NCBI GenBank assembly: GCA_017537965.1
Contig: JAFYJV010000027.1
Span: forward strand, 1 to 33,813
DNA: 33,813 bases
Origin: Bacteroidales bacterium
GTDB taxonomy: Bacteria; Bacteroidota; Bacteroidia; Bacteroidales; F082
Reading direction: 5' to 3'
Shown: piece by piece, positions 25,598-33,813 of the stretch
Position numbering within the stretch: the stretch's first letter is position 1
Layout of the letters: each line of letters starts with the position of its first letter
Made by a program: the position numbers and the translations under genes
The notes under the pieces: model-generated
Told to the model about the DNA's origin: nothing
The model's input: only the letters and a program-made list of their open reading frames with translations
Databases searched by the model: none

Positions 25598-26218
25598 TTA
25601 TTCCTTCTGTAGATTATCATCATCAAGTGGACACAATTTGTCATAAATGTCATAAAGATACGAAAAACTATTAAAATTCATTTCCTCTTCCTCTCTATCA
25701 TAACACGAAAAACGTTGATCTGTTGCATTTTTTATCTTTTCACAGGCAACAACAGGATCTATCCCTCGAATTTCAATGTTATACATGAATATTCCAAAGC
25801 AAATATGCATATCAGCAGATATAAGACTTTGGCGAGGCCCCAACACATAGCATATTTGTGAACAACATTGAAACAATGTGTAGGCTACTTGCATCAATCC
25901 TCCCCTGCAACAAGATAGCATCAAAATACTATCGTCATTTATACAATGATTTTTACATAATAGAGACGCAAATTCTTCCCATTTCATATCCACTTGTTTA
26001 TCTTCACTTGCAAAACTTTCTGCACAACCGTGAGCACTTAAGTATATGTAATCAAATTGCCCATTGGAAGACAAAATTATTTCCAGTTCTTTATTGTCTT
26101 TTACTTTTTTGCAAACACTTTCTATTTCGTATAATTGAGCCTGTTCACAAATCCCATTACACTCATGCGGTTCATCCGAATTGCCACATGCTTCTATCAC
26201 TAAAATCCTTTTCTTCAT
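25598..26218 (-). CDS. Caspase-like (CHAT-type) cysteine protease
   Basis: 206 aa from the ATG at 26218. The whole protein is one caspase/CHAT-like fold: an N-terminal strand 'KKRILVIEACG', a second strand with the catalytic His in 'FDYIYLSAHG' (His63), the nucleophile strand 'SILMLSCCRGG' (Cys104 aligns with the usual L-S-A-C position; Cys103 is next to it), then 'ICYVLGPRQSLISADMHICF' and 'EIRGIDPVVACEKIKNAT', matching the 'G.....A...F....L..G.....A' end of CHAT domains. No signal peptide and no extra sensor domain, so it is likely a cytoplasmic effector activated by a partner. It is the last gene of a tight unit, 16 nt after the 329-aa gene and behind the DUF1998 helicase. Substrate unknown. 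The fold call rests on motifs; activity is inferred. Confidence 0.75.
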   Translation of the reverse strand: MKKRILVIEACGNSDEPHECNGICEQAQLYEIESVCKKVKDNKELEIILSSNGQFDYIYLSAHGCAESFASEDKQVDMKWEEFASLLCKNHCINDDSILMLSCCRGGLMQVAYTLFQCCSQICYVLGPRQSLISADMHICFGIFMYNIEIRGIDPVVACEKIKNATDQRFSCYDREEEEMNFNSFSYLYDIYDKLCPLDDDNLQKE

Positions 26219-26234
26219 AAAATTAAAAGTTACT

Positions 26235-27224
26235 TTATTTATTTCTCACATAATACACCTGCTCTGTACTTGAGCAAATTGGTATTCTTGCATTTACACC
26301 ATTATTTGTGCCATAGAATTGCCTATCGGCTTGACATTGTTGCACATCAAGACCCCAATGTGCCAATCCAGCATCAGGCATGATGCGCAAGACATTATTA
26401 CCTGCTTTTACCATCAGTTCCCTATAATGAGGGATTTCCTTCTTTTCTTTTGATTCGAAAACAAACTTGTCATCATTAATCAGCACATTTCCAATCTCAT
26501 CACGTTTTCCATCGCTGATGAAAGAATCGCCCAATCTTCTATACCCTTCATCGTTGGCTCTTGGATCAGAAAAAGACTCTCCAATCATTTTTACTCTATA
26601 GGAACTTGGATGCAATACAGCTATAAGATCCTTTATAAATTGAAGGCATATTACTAAAGCCAATTCTGTTTTAACATATCTGTCGCTATATGTGATTTCT
26701 ACCTGTGCGTTCTGATTGTTCTTGCAAAAATCATTTATATCAACAAGTTTTCCACTTACCTTTTCGAACAATTCTCCGACTCGTATATTTTGCGCTTCGA
26801 TTATACCCTGCTGCCAACCTTGTGGAAATTGAGGTGTATAACGGTTGAAAGCAGGGATTGGTTTATTGTTCCAATCAACTTTATAGACATTGTCCAAAGC
26901 CCAATCGCCATTCAACAAAGAATACTCCTCCTTGTCGGTGAAGTACATGGTGTTGTCTGCCAACATAATCGGATAGAATCCGTTTCCCAGAGTAAAACCG
27001 CTATTAACGGTAAACAAGTTTGCCCAATCAGACATTTTGAACAACGAAATTATGTGTTCATCGGGAAGAGTGTGCGGCAAATCAAACAGACACACATTTA
27101 ATTTTTCACCTCCATTATTTGGTCTAATACTTGATAAACGAGGCGTTTGTTTCCATGAAGATTCGTCTGCATCATATATTATCGAGTTCAGATTGCTGAA
27201 ATTGAAGAATAGTATCTTTTCCAT
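26235..27224 (-). CDS. Unrecognised 329-aa protein of the helicase operon
   Basis: 329 aa from the ATG at 27224, 6 nt after the helicase stop. I do not recognise a family with confidence. The N-terminal half has 'LNVCLFDLPHTLPDEHIISL' and 'YSLLNGDWALDNVYKVDWNN'. The C-terminal half has 'VEITYSDRYVKTELALVICL', 'HYRELMVKAGNNVLRIMPDA' and 'GLAHWGLD'. The order 'I.Y.D.Y...', a helix, a strand, then 'H.RE..V' and 'G..HW' recalls phospholipase D-like/MIT-C folds, but a canonical HxK motif is absent, so this is only a hint. Tight spacing on both sides indicates co-expression with the helicase and the caspase-like protein, perhaps as an adaptor or second enzyme. Confidence 0.8.
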   Translation of the reverse strand: MEKILFFNFSNLNSIIYDADESSWKQTPRLSSIRPNNGGEKLNVCLFDLPHTLPDEHIISLFKMSDWANLFTVNSGFTLGNGFYPIMLADNTMYFTDKEEYSLLNGDWALDNVYKVDWNNKPIPAFNRYTPQFPQGWQQGIIEAQNIRVGELFEKVSGKLVDINDFCKNNQNAQVEITYSDRYVKTELALVICLQFIKDLIAVLHPSSYRVKMIGESFSDPRANDEGYRRLGDSFISDGKRDEIGNVLINDDKFVFESKEKKEIPHYRELMVKAGNNVLRIMPDAGLAHWGLDVQQCQADRQFYGTNNGVNARIPICSSTEQVYYVRNK

Positions 27225-27230
27225 GACTGT

Positions 27231-30200
27231 TTAATTAAGTGTTTGTATAATTTCTAAAAACGAAGAGGCTTGAGTCCCGGGATATGCATTTGTAATGTGC
27301 TGTGGAACATCTCTTCTATGCCTTGATTCCTCGACCAACCATTCCAGTGCAGCCTTTATGTCAATCTCATCGGAATAGCGTTGGGTATAAGTGTCAAGCA
27401 GGCTGAAAAGCGAATTGCAGCTAGCAAGTTTTGTCCGACAATAATCCAATGCTTTTTCAATTTTGTTTTGGTTCAACTGGTTGGAGTATCCAGCACCACC
27501 TTTGGCTTTATCATAAATGCATAAGGCAAGAGCTTCTTTTCCTGTTGTAATAATGAAATCAATATCATTTCGCTCGCAAATGCCTTCATTTACCATAAAC
27601 GAGCAGAACAGCACGCCGAGAGTAACTAAAATCTTCCGATCGTCTTCGGTACTGAAAATATGAAGATTATTTAGATTATCACTCCGATAGAAACTGATTT
27701 CACAGAAATCTGTTTGGACAAGGCCGCCGATAATAATATTTCGGAATAGTTTATCATCAATATCATCCCTGGATGTATCAAAAAAACAAGTCTTTGTCAC
27801 ACCGATTAAATCGTTGTGATAACGTAATTCGGTGTTGTTTACAACTGTTTTGTTTTTGTAGAACAACTCTACCACTTCATCGTTGTGTTGTTTGTTTGTC
27901 GAATCTTCCTCAATCTCGGTCTTTCCGCATTTTTTGCAAACCCGATAACCGTATCCTTTTCCATCGTTGTATATTAAAATTTTCGAAGTGGTGTTGTTGG
28001 AATCACTAACGCGGTGTGAGAACCAGCCCCGAGTTGGTTTATGAATTGGGGAAGCCCCAATGAGTTCCGCCTTTGCTCTTGTGTAGTTCTTGTTGCCATC
28101 CGTAATCCTTGACCTATCTGTAGTTGGGATAAATGCTATTGGCTCAATTAATTTTAACTCAGTGGCGTTGTTCACAGACCATACTTTCAAGTTGGCACTA
28201 CCACACAAAGGACATTTCGTTTCTTGCGACACCCATGTGTGTCCGCAAGTTGCGCATTTCCGGATTTCCTTCCATGACTGGTTGTAATCTCGTTGTACTC
28301 CACCAATCTGATAAGTGGTATCCTTTATGGTGATATAGTTACCTGGAGCCCATTGTCCAAGAGCCGTTGCGAGGTCGTATGTTGGGTTTTCATTGTTTTT
28401 CGAGTAACTGCCTTTAGCATCCGAAATCTTGAGTTCAACAATATTGACAGGCATGTTTGCATTAGGCAAGAATTGATGATTGGACAAGAAAGTCAGAAGA
28501 TTGTCTTTCAATCGACTTGTGAAATCATAATTCAATCCTTTTCTATATTTTTTTAATGAGTTCGCCCCTATGTTGGAATTGCTTTCAGCATCTGCTTGTC
28601 TTTGTTTCAAAGTTTTAAAATACCCGTCAATCTCCTCTTTCCATATTTTTTCAATGGCATCAGCGGTATTCTTTACATAACTATCGAGTCTTCCTCCAGC
28701 ATATACCGTCCCGTTAATAATGCGCAAAAGACCTTTACGAACTTCATTATCTTGTTGAGTCCTTGGATGGTCAAGATGCAAACCATACAAGAAAATGACA
28801 AAGTCATTCCAACTGGCATTTTGTGTTTGTTGGGTGTCGTATGGGATTTCGTCGGGGTCATCACTGCCATTGGGACGCACTCGCTTTCCATTCAGCTTGT
28901 ATTTCACATAAGTATAATCCGGTCTATCAGTTTTATCGTCAATTCTCCACTCGTAATTAGTAAACAAATCCATCACTTCTGACATTAAACCAACTGTATT
29001 CCACTTTTGTTTAAACAAATAGCTATTGATGTGTCTTTGCAATACTTGCGGACTATTCAAATCAACTGTTGGCGGTTCTATTTGTTTGGTGACGTTTGTC
29101 TTGGAATCAGCGAAGAATGCCGCATCAACGCCGTCCGAGCCGCAAATGGTCAAGCAGGCACTGTGCGTCTGACCACGACGACCGGCACGGCCAGCGCGTT
29201 GTTTGTAATTGGCTGGATGTGGTGGGATATTTGTCATTTCAACAAGTTCTACACTACCCAAATCAACACCCATTTCCATGGTGGTCGAACACGAAAGAAC
29301 ATTGATTTTGTGTTCTTTGAAATCTTTGATGCGTTCTTTGGTTTGTGTTCTTCCCAATTGTGCCGTATGCTCGGATTGTATGAATAGATTTGGCTTCTGC
29401 ATAAGAGCAATGGTTTGGTTTGGAACGGCGACCTTGTCATACAATCCTGTCAACGGATTTTCATCGTATGGAGAATAATCCTTAAAGGTCGTGGTCAGAT
29501 AGCGATTGGTTACGGGGCATTTCCACGCGGTTCCGGGCAAAGAAAATGCCATTCTGCTCACATTCATACGACCTTGCTCATTAGCATTATAATCGGGGTC
29601 AAGTTCATCTGGAACCCATGCATTATCCCTATAATCTTGTCCTAATTCAATAATATTATTGTTGTAAAGCACATCCCAGCAGTAATCAAGCACATTGTCA
29701 ACGAGGCTTTTTTTGTTAGGACTCAATTGGTCATACCTTTCACCCAACAAGTTGCATAGGAGCTTTTTGTATTTGTCCGGCACATTGTGTTTTCCTTTTT
29801 TCACAGTTCTCCTTACACCATTTACGGTTCGGAGATTTCTACAAGCTGAAATGGAAATCTTATCCCAAACTTTTGGATTGTTACGCTTGAAAAACAGACA
29901 TTCATTAATTCTAACTTTATGATCAAGATAAATTGTCAGAAAATCGATCCAATCATCAACTGTGATTCGTTTGCCGGGATCGTTTATGGCGGCATTCAAA
30001 TCAGATAATACTTGTGGCAGACCATCAATTACCCATTGTTCTCTGAGCACAGCAAAATCTGGGTAAACGACCTTGATTTGACCTTTGGTTTCAGCGGTCT
30101 GCGCATTCTTCTGACGATATTTGAACACCTCATACAAAGCGGCAAGAACATATTTCTTTTTGTACTCGACATAGTCGTCCAAATCCTCCTTTGACGCAAA

Positions 30201-32339
30201 TTGTTTTGCAAAGTAATCGCAATAGGGATCATCATGCAAAGCATCAAGAGCTTGGTTCCATGAGAGTGTTTGATTTGTAAGATTTTGAATTTCATTCTCA
30301 AGGCGTTCTATTTCTCTTCTGTTGTCTTCTGTTTGCAATTCGTCATAATTCTGTTTTGCAGCAGCAAGCGATCTTTTTCGTTGATTAATTAAAGTCGCAT
30401 TGTTATTATGCATGGAAACAAGTTTATTATAAACCACCCATTCCACCCAATTCCTTTCGCTCTCCTTGTTTTGTTTAAGAGTAGGCTTTGCTGCTTTATC
30501 GCGACTGTCAGCAAAAGCAATCATTTGCTTGCCTTGGTAAAGAAGTCCAGTTGTATTTGGTGCACTTTGTGCTTGGTCAAGCAGCGAAGGAGCCAAAACT
30601 CTTGCTACTTTATCAGCCGCCACATTGAATTGTCGAACCGAATGTTTCATGCCGCATATTGGGCAAACATCGCTCTCGGCATAGCGCACATACTTATCGC
30701 CGTTTATAACTTCCATATCTGGAGACAAGTCGAAAGGATTACATTCCTGATCCAATGTTTTACCCAAGGCCTTTGCAATGTGTTCCGCATTGTTTTTATG
30801 AGTCACCAAAAATGCGCCGTCTTCTCCACCGACTGATATAACTGATATATTTGTAGTGTTATCATCATCCGTATCGTCATCCGTGTCAACATCAATGGCA
30901 TTATCGAATATAGATGTAGTTGAAATAACACCTTTTGTCAGTTTGTTGTCGACCAAATTACCAGATGCAAAGACGGTTCCGCAATGATTACAGAATTTTG
31001 CCTCCAAAACATGCATATCGTACGAACCAGTGTTGGGGTCTATATCAATCTCGTCAAACAACGAAAAATTGTTATTCGTGGCAGTATTCATATTCACAAA
31101 TAGCCCCCTGTTCAGTGCTTTAGCGAAGAGATGTAGCTTTACTTTAAGTCCGGCATTGCACAAATTATCAAGAGCATCCAGCTTGTCTTCCACGCTCATA
31201 TTCCCCGAAATCATCTCCCCCAATGTCAGAAAAGCCTCATCGTGAAGGTGTTGAAATGAGACATTGTTGATAGATTGCAGGCTTCTGTTTCCTCTTATTA
31301 CATCGATTTCATTTTGAGGTTTGCCGGTAATGTCCGAAATAAATTTGACAAGGTCTTGTGTTCCATTGATTCCTCCAACTGTAGCGGATGATGTCGCAAA
31401 ACGAACATTATCGATAGAAGTGCCAAAGGCATCAAGCACACGACGTATAAGCAAAGCCAGTTCAGCAGCTCCTGCACCCGTAAATGTGTGTGTTTCATCA
31501 ATTACAATCCAACGTAACTGATTTTGGGAGGCTTCCAATATGGGTTGATCGTTTGTCCTCAACAGCAAATATTCAAGCATGGTTGGGTTTGTGAACAAAA
31601 TGTTAGGATGATTGTCGCGTATCTCATCTCTTAGCACATATTCGTGTTTCCTTCTATCGGCTAACACTGTGGTTACGTTTCTATCAACGTCATCAACATC
31701 TTCTGGAGTGTTTCCGTTGTAAACCGCAAATCTCAACTCTTGCCCAGAACATTCAATGCACTCGCTCATTCTGGTTCTTTGATCGTCCATTAGAGCATTC
31801 AATGGATAGAGGAATATGGCTTGTACAGGCTCAGGTTGGGGTTGCTGCCCATCTGCATGACGTTTGACATACTCATCCGCCAAATCTTTCACCAACGGAA
31901 CCATAAAGCACTCGGTTTTACCCGAACCAGTGCCAGTTGTAACACAAATTGATTTGCCACTCAACAGTTTTTCCCAACTTTCGACCTGATGTTTAAAGGG
32001 ATTGAATGGTTTATCTTTGAAAACTGCCGTTCTATTCGTTTCAAGACTACATTCTTCTTTGGTGATTTCATTTCCATTACTATCCTTTTCATCCCATTCA
32101 CGCCAATACTGTTTTGGCAACAAGGTGACTGGAAATGTCGGCGCACTTTCCCATTCACCCATGTCTTCCACAAGAATGTTGTCGCCCGTGAAGCATCCAT
32201 TGAGGATGTCATCCAACCGATTCTCATAATCTTTTAGTGTGACACCGCCCTTCCACAAATCTTTGTTTTCAAGCCAAATGTCTTTGATTTGTTCTTTTAA
32301 CTGCTTTTTACAGTTTGAGTATAATTCTTTAAATCTCAT
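27231..32339 (-). CDS. Giant DEAD/DEAH helicase with C-terminal DUF1998 domain (DruE/MrfA-like)
   Basis: 1702 aa superfamily 2 helicase. Motifs: Q-like '[15 protein letters not shown]' (112-126), Walker A 'TGTGSGKTE' (135-143), Ia '[11 protein letters not shown]', Ib '[11 protein letters not shown]', Walker B 'IVIDETHTF' (278-286), III 'SSAT' (317-320), then a long insert before the second RecA lobe with '[20 protein letters not shown]' (near 1020) and VI '[12 protein letters not shown]' (near 1050). Cys pairs at about 450/453 and 559/562 suggest a split zinc-binding unit in the insert. 'CATCGHTW' plus 'CPLCGS' (1362-1379) and 'CKKCGKTE' (1468-1471) give further zinc ribbons. The end has the DUF1998 signature '[12 protein letters not shown]' (1608-1619). 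Relatives include Druantia DruE, DISARM DrmA/DrmB, DpdJ and MrfA, all acting on nucleic acid, mostly in defence or repair. Size is closest to DruE. 5 nt after the upstream gene. Confidence 0.92.
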   Translation of the reverse strand: MRFKELYSNCKKQLKEQIKDIWLENKDLWKGGVTLKDYENRLDDILNGCFTGDNILVEDMGEWESAPTFPVTLLPKQYWREWDEKDSNGNEITKEECSLETNRTAVFKDKPFNPFKHQVESWEKLLSGKSICVTTGTGSGKTECFMVPLVKDLADEYVKRHADGQQPQPEPVQAIFLYPLNALMDDQRTRMSECIECSGQELRFAVYNGNTPEDVDDVDRNVTTVLADRRKHEYVLRDEIRDNHPNILFTNPTMLEYLLLRTNDQPILEASQNQLRWIVIDETHTFTGAGAAELALLIRRVLDAFGTSIDNVRFATSSATVGGINGTQDLVKFISDITGKPQNEIDVIRGNRSLQSINNVSFQHLHDEAFLTLGEMISGNMSVEDKLDALDNLCNAGLKVKLHLFAKALNRGLFVNMNTATNNNFSLFDEIDIDPNTGSYDMHVLEAKFCNHCGTVFASGNLVDNKLTKGVISTTSIFDNAIDVDTDDDTDDDNTTNISVISVGGEDGAFLVTHKNNAEHIAKALGKTLDQECNPFDLSPDMEVINGDKYVRYAESDVCPICGMKHSVRQFNVAADKVARVLAPSLLDQAQSAPNTTGLLYQGKQMIAFADSRDKAAKPTLKQNKESERNWVEWVVYNKLVSMHNNNATLINQRKRSLAAAKQNYDELQTEDNRREIERLENEIQNLTNQTLSWNQALDALHDDPYCDYFAKQFASKEDLDDYVEYKKKYVLAALYEVFKYRQKNAQTAETKGQIKVVYPDFAVLREQWVIDGLPQVLSDLNAAINDPGKRITVDDWIDFLTIYLDHKVRINECLFFKRNNPKVWDKISISACRNLRTVNGVRRTVKKGKHNVPDKYKKLLCNLLGERYDQLSPNKKSLVDNVLDYCWDVLYNNNIIELGQDYRDNAWVPDELDPDYNANEQGRMNVSRMAFSLPGTAWKCPVTNRYLTTTFKDYSPYDENPLTGLYDKVAVPNQTIALMQKPNLFIQSEHTAQLGRTQTKERIKDFKEHKINVLSCSTTMEMGVDLGSVELVEMTNIPPHPANYKQRAGRAGRRGQTHSACLTICGSDGVDAAFFADSKTNVTKQIEPPTVDLNSPQVLQRHINSYLFKQKWNTVGLMSEVMDLFTNYEWRIDDKTDRPDYTYVKYKLNGKRVRPNGSDDPDEIPYDTQQTQNASWNDFVIFLYGLHLDHPRTQQDNEVRKGLLRIINGTVYAGGRLDSYVKNTADAIEKIWKEEIDGYFKTLKQRQADAESNSNIGANSLKKYRKGLNYDFTSRLKDNLLTFLSNHQFLPNANMPVNIVELKISDAKGSYSKNNENPTYDLATALGQWAPGNYITIKDTTYQIGGVQRDYNQSWKEIRKCATCGHTWVSQETKCPLCGSANLKVWSVNNATELKLIEPIAFIPTTDRSRITDGNKNYTRAKAELIGASPIHKPTRGWFSHRVSDSNNTTSKILIYNDGKGYGYRVCKKCGKTEIEEDSTNKQHNDEVVELFYKNKTVVNNTELRYHNDLIGVTKTCFFDTSRDDIDDKLFRNIIIGGLVQTDFCEISFYRSDNLNNLHIFSTEDDRKILVTLGVLFCSFMVNEGICERNDIDFIITTGKEALALCIYDKAKGGAGYSNQLNQNKIEKALDYCRTKLASCNSLFSLLDTYTQRYSDEIDIKAALEWLVEESRHRRDVPQHITNAYPGTQASSFLEIIQTLN

Positions 32340-32344
32340 ATTAT

Positions 32345-33813
32345 TTAGTTGTTTAATAAATTCATAAAGAAGTCGTTATTTGAGAGTTCGTCTAAAACTG
32401 TTTTCCGAGAAGATGAATCCACGTTCCAGAAACAAGCTTTTGCGCTAGAATTGACACCTGTGCCTCTGGTAAAATCATTCAACATTGTTCTCAATACAGT
32501 ATTAGTATTTCCAGTTGCTCTATTTGGAAGTTGCACTTCCCAGAAGATATTGATAAATCCAGTATAACCACTTTGTTTTTTTCGCCTAGGATTGTTAAGC
32601 AACAATTCTTTAACAGAACCCCTTTCTTCTACTTTCCAAATATCACGTGGGATTAACATCCAATCAAATAAAAACTCATCTGCCATTCGCCATAGAGAAG
32701 TATAGTCGACGATTTCAGCTGTTTCTATGTATCGTCTGAAAAAGTTCGCTAGATTATCGGCCGAATATTCGCTCAACACAAGGCTTTCGTGATAGCTCCT
32801 AATATTTTTAATATTTTCATCATAATGACAAACAAGCCCCATAAGCGCATCAAAACTACCGAAATAATTTCCAGTCTTAGAAGCTGCTTCAAAATAAGCC
32901 AAAGCATCATTAAATCTATCTGCATTATCACTTAAATAACTATTGTGGCATTTGTCAATCCTATTTAAACGTCTGCCTCTTCGTTGTTGCTCATTTAAAT
33001 TCTCAACACTATCTATATTGGGAACATAAAAAGGTCTGATGAAGTATTTTGGGATATCATACTTTTTAACTTGTTGCATAATGATGCCTTCTGAAAATCC
33101 TTTCACGTCAAAACAACAAGATCCGTCATCTTTGCTAATTAGTGGAATCGGCACAAGCTCTCTTGGATTGTCAATAGCTGAAAACACAAATGTCAGATCA
33201 CTAAAATCAAGATTTCCTCGATTTATATACGGTTTCCCGTTTTCCCATTTGAATTCAGTATGAGTAAATGTCTTGAAAGAAACATATGGTAAATCCGCTT
33301 GGTTTACAGTTGGATTGAATCGATACTCTTTCAAATCTATAAATGCTCTTTGGAGCTTATCGTATCTCGAAAGTTCAATTTTATTATTTTCCGGCAGTTT
33401 AAACGCTTCTAATTTGTCAATAGCACAAATAGGCAACCTAAGACCATTGTTGTTGCTCCCGACATCAAATATAACACCATTTGTTTTTCTCTTGAACACG
33501 ACGGCATCAATGGGTTGAGGATAGGTTAAGTCAAAACTCATATTACCATCGGAGATTGTATAAATTGCATTAGGGTTGTGATAATCAATTTGTTTTCTCT
33601 GCCAATGCATTCTTTTAACGCCATTATCATCCCTTAAAACCTCATTATTAATAGAAATCGTCAACTCTCCAAAACCGCGAAAGCTCGTTGTCAAATTTTC
33701 ATTATCTATCAACTTTTTGTTAGTTTCCGACCATTTGGGTAATGCAAAACAATCGATGGTTTTTGACTTTTCTTTAGCTTTAATCGACACTTGACATTGG
33801 AAATAACCTAATT
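32345..33813 (-). CDS. Unrecognised protein, first visible gene of the helicase operon (N-terminus off window)
   Basis: At least 489 aa. The frame remains open to the right edge. A GTG at 33790 could serve as a start, but the residues before it (LGYFQCQ) read on naturally, so the true start is probably outside. The stop is 5 nt before the helicase ATG. No family recognised. Visible parts: a beta-rich N-terminal region ('[20 protein letters not shown]', '[20 protein letters not shown]'), a helical region with '[20 protein letters not shown]' and '[20 protein letters not shown]', and a C-terminal '[20 protein letters not shown]'. In type III Druantia the gene before druE is druH, so a DruH-like role is possible, but I see no motif to prove it. 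Confidence 0.75.
   Translation of the reverse strand, partial: LGYFQCQVSIKAKEKSKTIDCFALPKWSETNKKLIDNENLTTSFRGFGELTISINNEVLRDDNGVKRMHWQRKQIDYHNPNAIYTISDGNMSFDLTYPQPIDAVVFKRKTNGVIFDVGSNNNGLRLPICAIDKLEAFKLPENNKIELSRYDKLQRAFIDLKEYRFNPTVNQADLPYVSFKTFTHTEFKWENGKPYINRGNLDFSDLTFVFSAIDNPRELVPIPLISKDDGSCCFDVKGFSEGIIMQQVKKYDIPKYFIRPFYVPNIDSVENLNEQQRRGRRLNRIDKCHNSYLSDNADRFNDALAYFEAASKTGNYFGSFDALMGLVCHYDENIKNIRSYHESLVLSEYSADNLANFFRRYIETAEIVDYTSLWRMADEFLFDWMLIPRDIWKVEERGSVKELLLNNPRRKKQSGYTGFINIFWEVQLPNRATGNTNTVLRTMLNDFTRGTGVNSSAKACFWNVDSSSRKTVLDELSNNDFFMNLLNN

Overview
The window looks like a piece of a Bacteroidales (phylum Bacteroidota) chromosome, probably from a gut or rumen-type lineage. The evidence is several upstream boxes matching the Bacteroidota -7 consensus TAnnTTTG, the general absence of Shine-Dalgarno sequences, two secreted proteins with type IX secretion (T9SS) C-terminal sorting domains, BspA-type leucine-rich repeats, and the ftsX - DUF3098 - uppP - truB - queA gene order known from this phylum. 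Almost every gene is on the minus strand. Only the acyl-CoA carboxylase subunit (11.3-12.9 kb) and the PARG-type gene (13.2-14.1 kb) are on the plus strand.

Layout by region. 1-5.7 kb: surface and secreted proteins. These are two BspA-like LRR proteins (one cut by the left edge) and a CotH-kinase-like T9SS protein. 5.75-12.9 kb: GC-rich housekeeping genes: glyS, queA, truB, uppP, a DUF3098 membrane protein, ftsX, and divergently an acyl-CoA carboxylase beta subunit. 12.95-33.8 kb: an AT-richer accessory region. It holds a bacterial-type poly(ADP-ribose) glycohydrolase homologue, two unrecognised small genes, an alpha/beta-hydrolase fused to BspA-type LRRs, a coiled-coil protein, an AddA-like and an AddB-like helicase/nuclease pair, a Schlafen-AlbA-type ATP-binding regulator flanked on both sides by remnants of another gene of the same family, and a tight four-gene operon at the right edge. 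No integrase, transposase, tRNA, rRNA or CRISPR array was found.

The most interesting part is 25.6-33.8 kb. In transcription order it has an unrecognised protein (>=489 aa, N-terminus off the window), a 1702-aa DEAD/DEAH helicase with four CxxC motifs and a C-terminal DUF1998 domain (DruE/MrfA/DrmA-DrmB-like), an unrecognised 329-aa protein, and a compact 206-aa caspase-like (CHAT-type) protease. The spacings are only 5, 6 and 16 nt. A DUF1998 helicase joined to a caspase-like effector has the logic of an antiphage abortive-infection system: nucleic-acid sensing or remodelling by the helicase, proteolysis by the effector. Together with the adjacent AlbA-type regulator, the accessory AddAB-like pair and the PARG homologue it suggests a defence island. 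The functional assignment is inference. The domain calls come from motifs read in the sequence.
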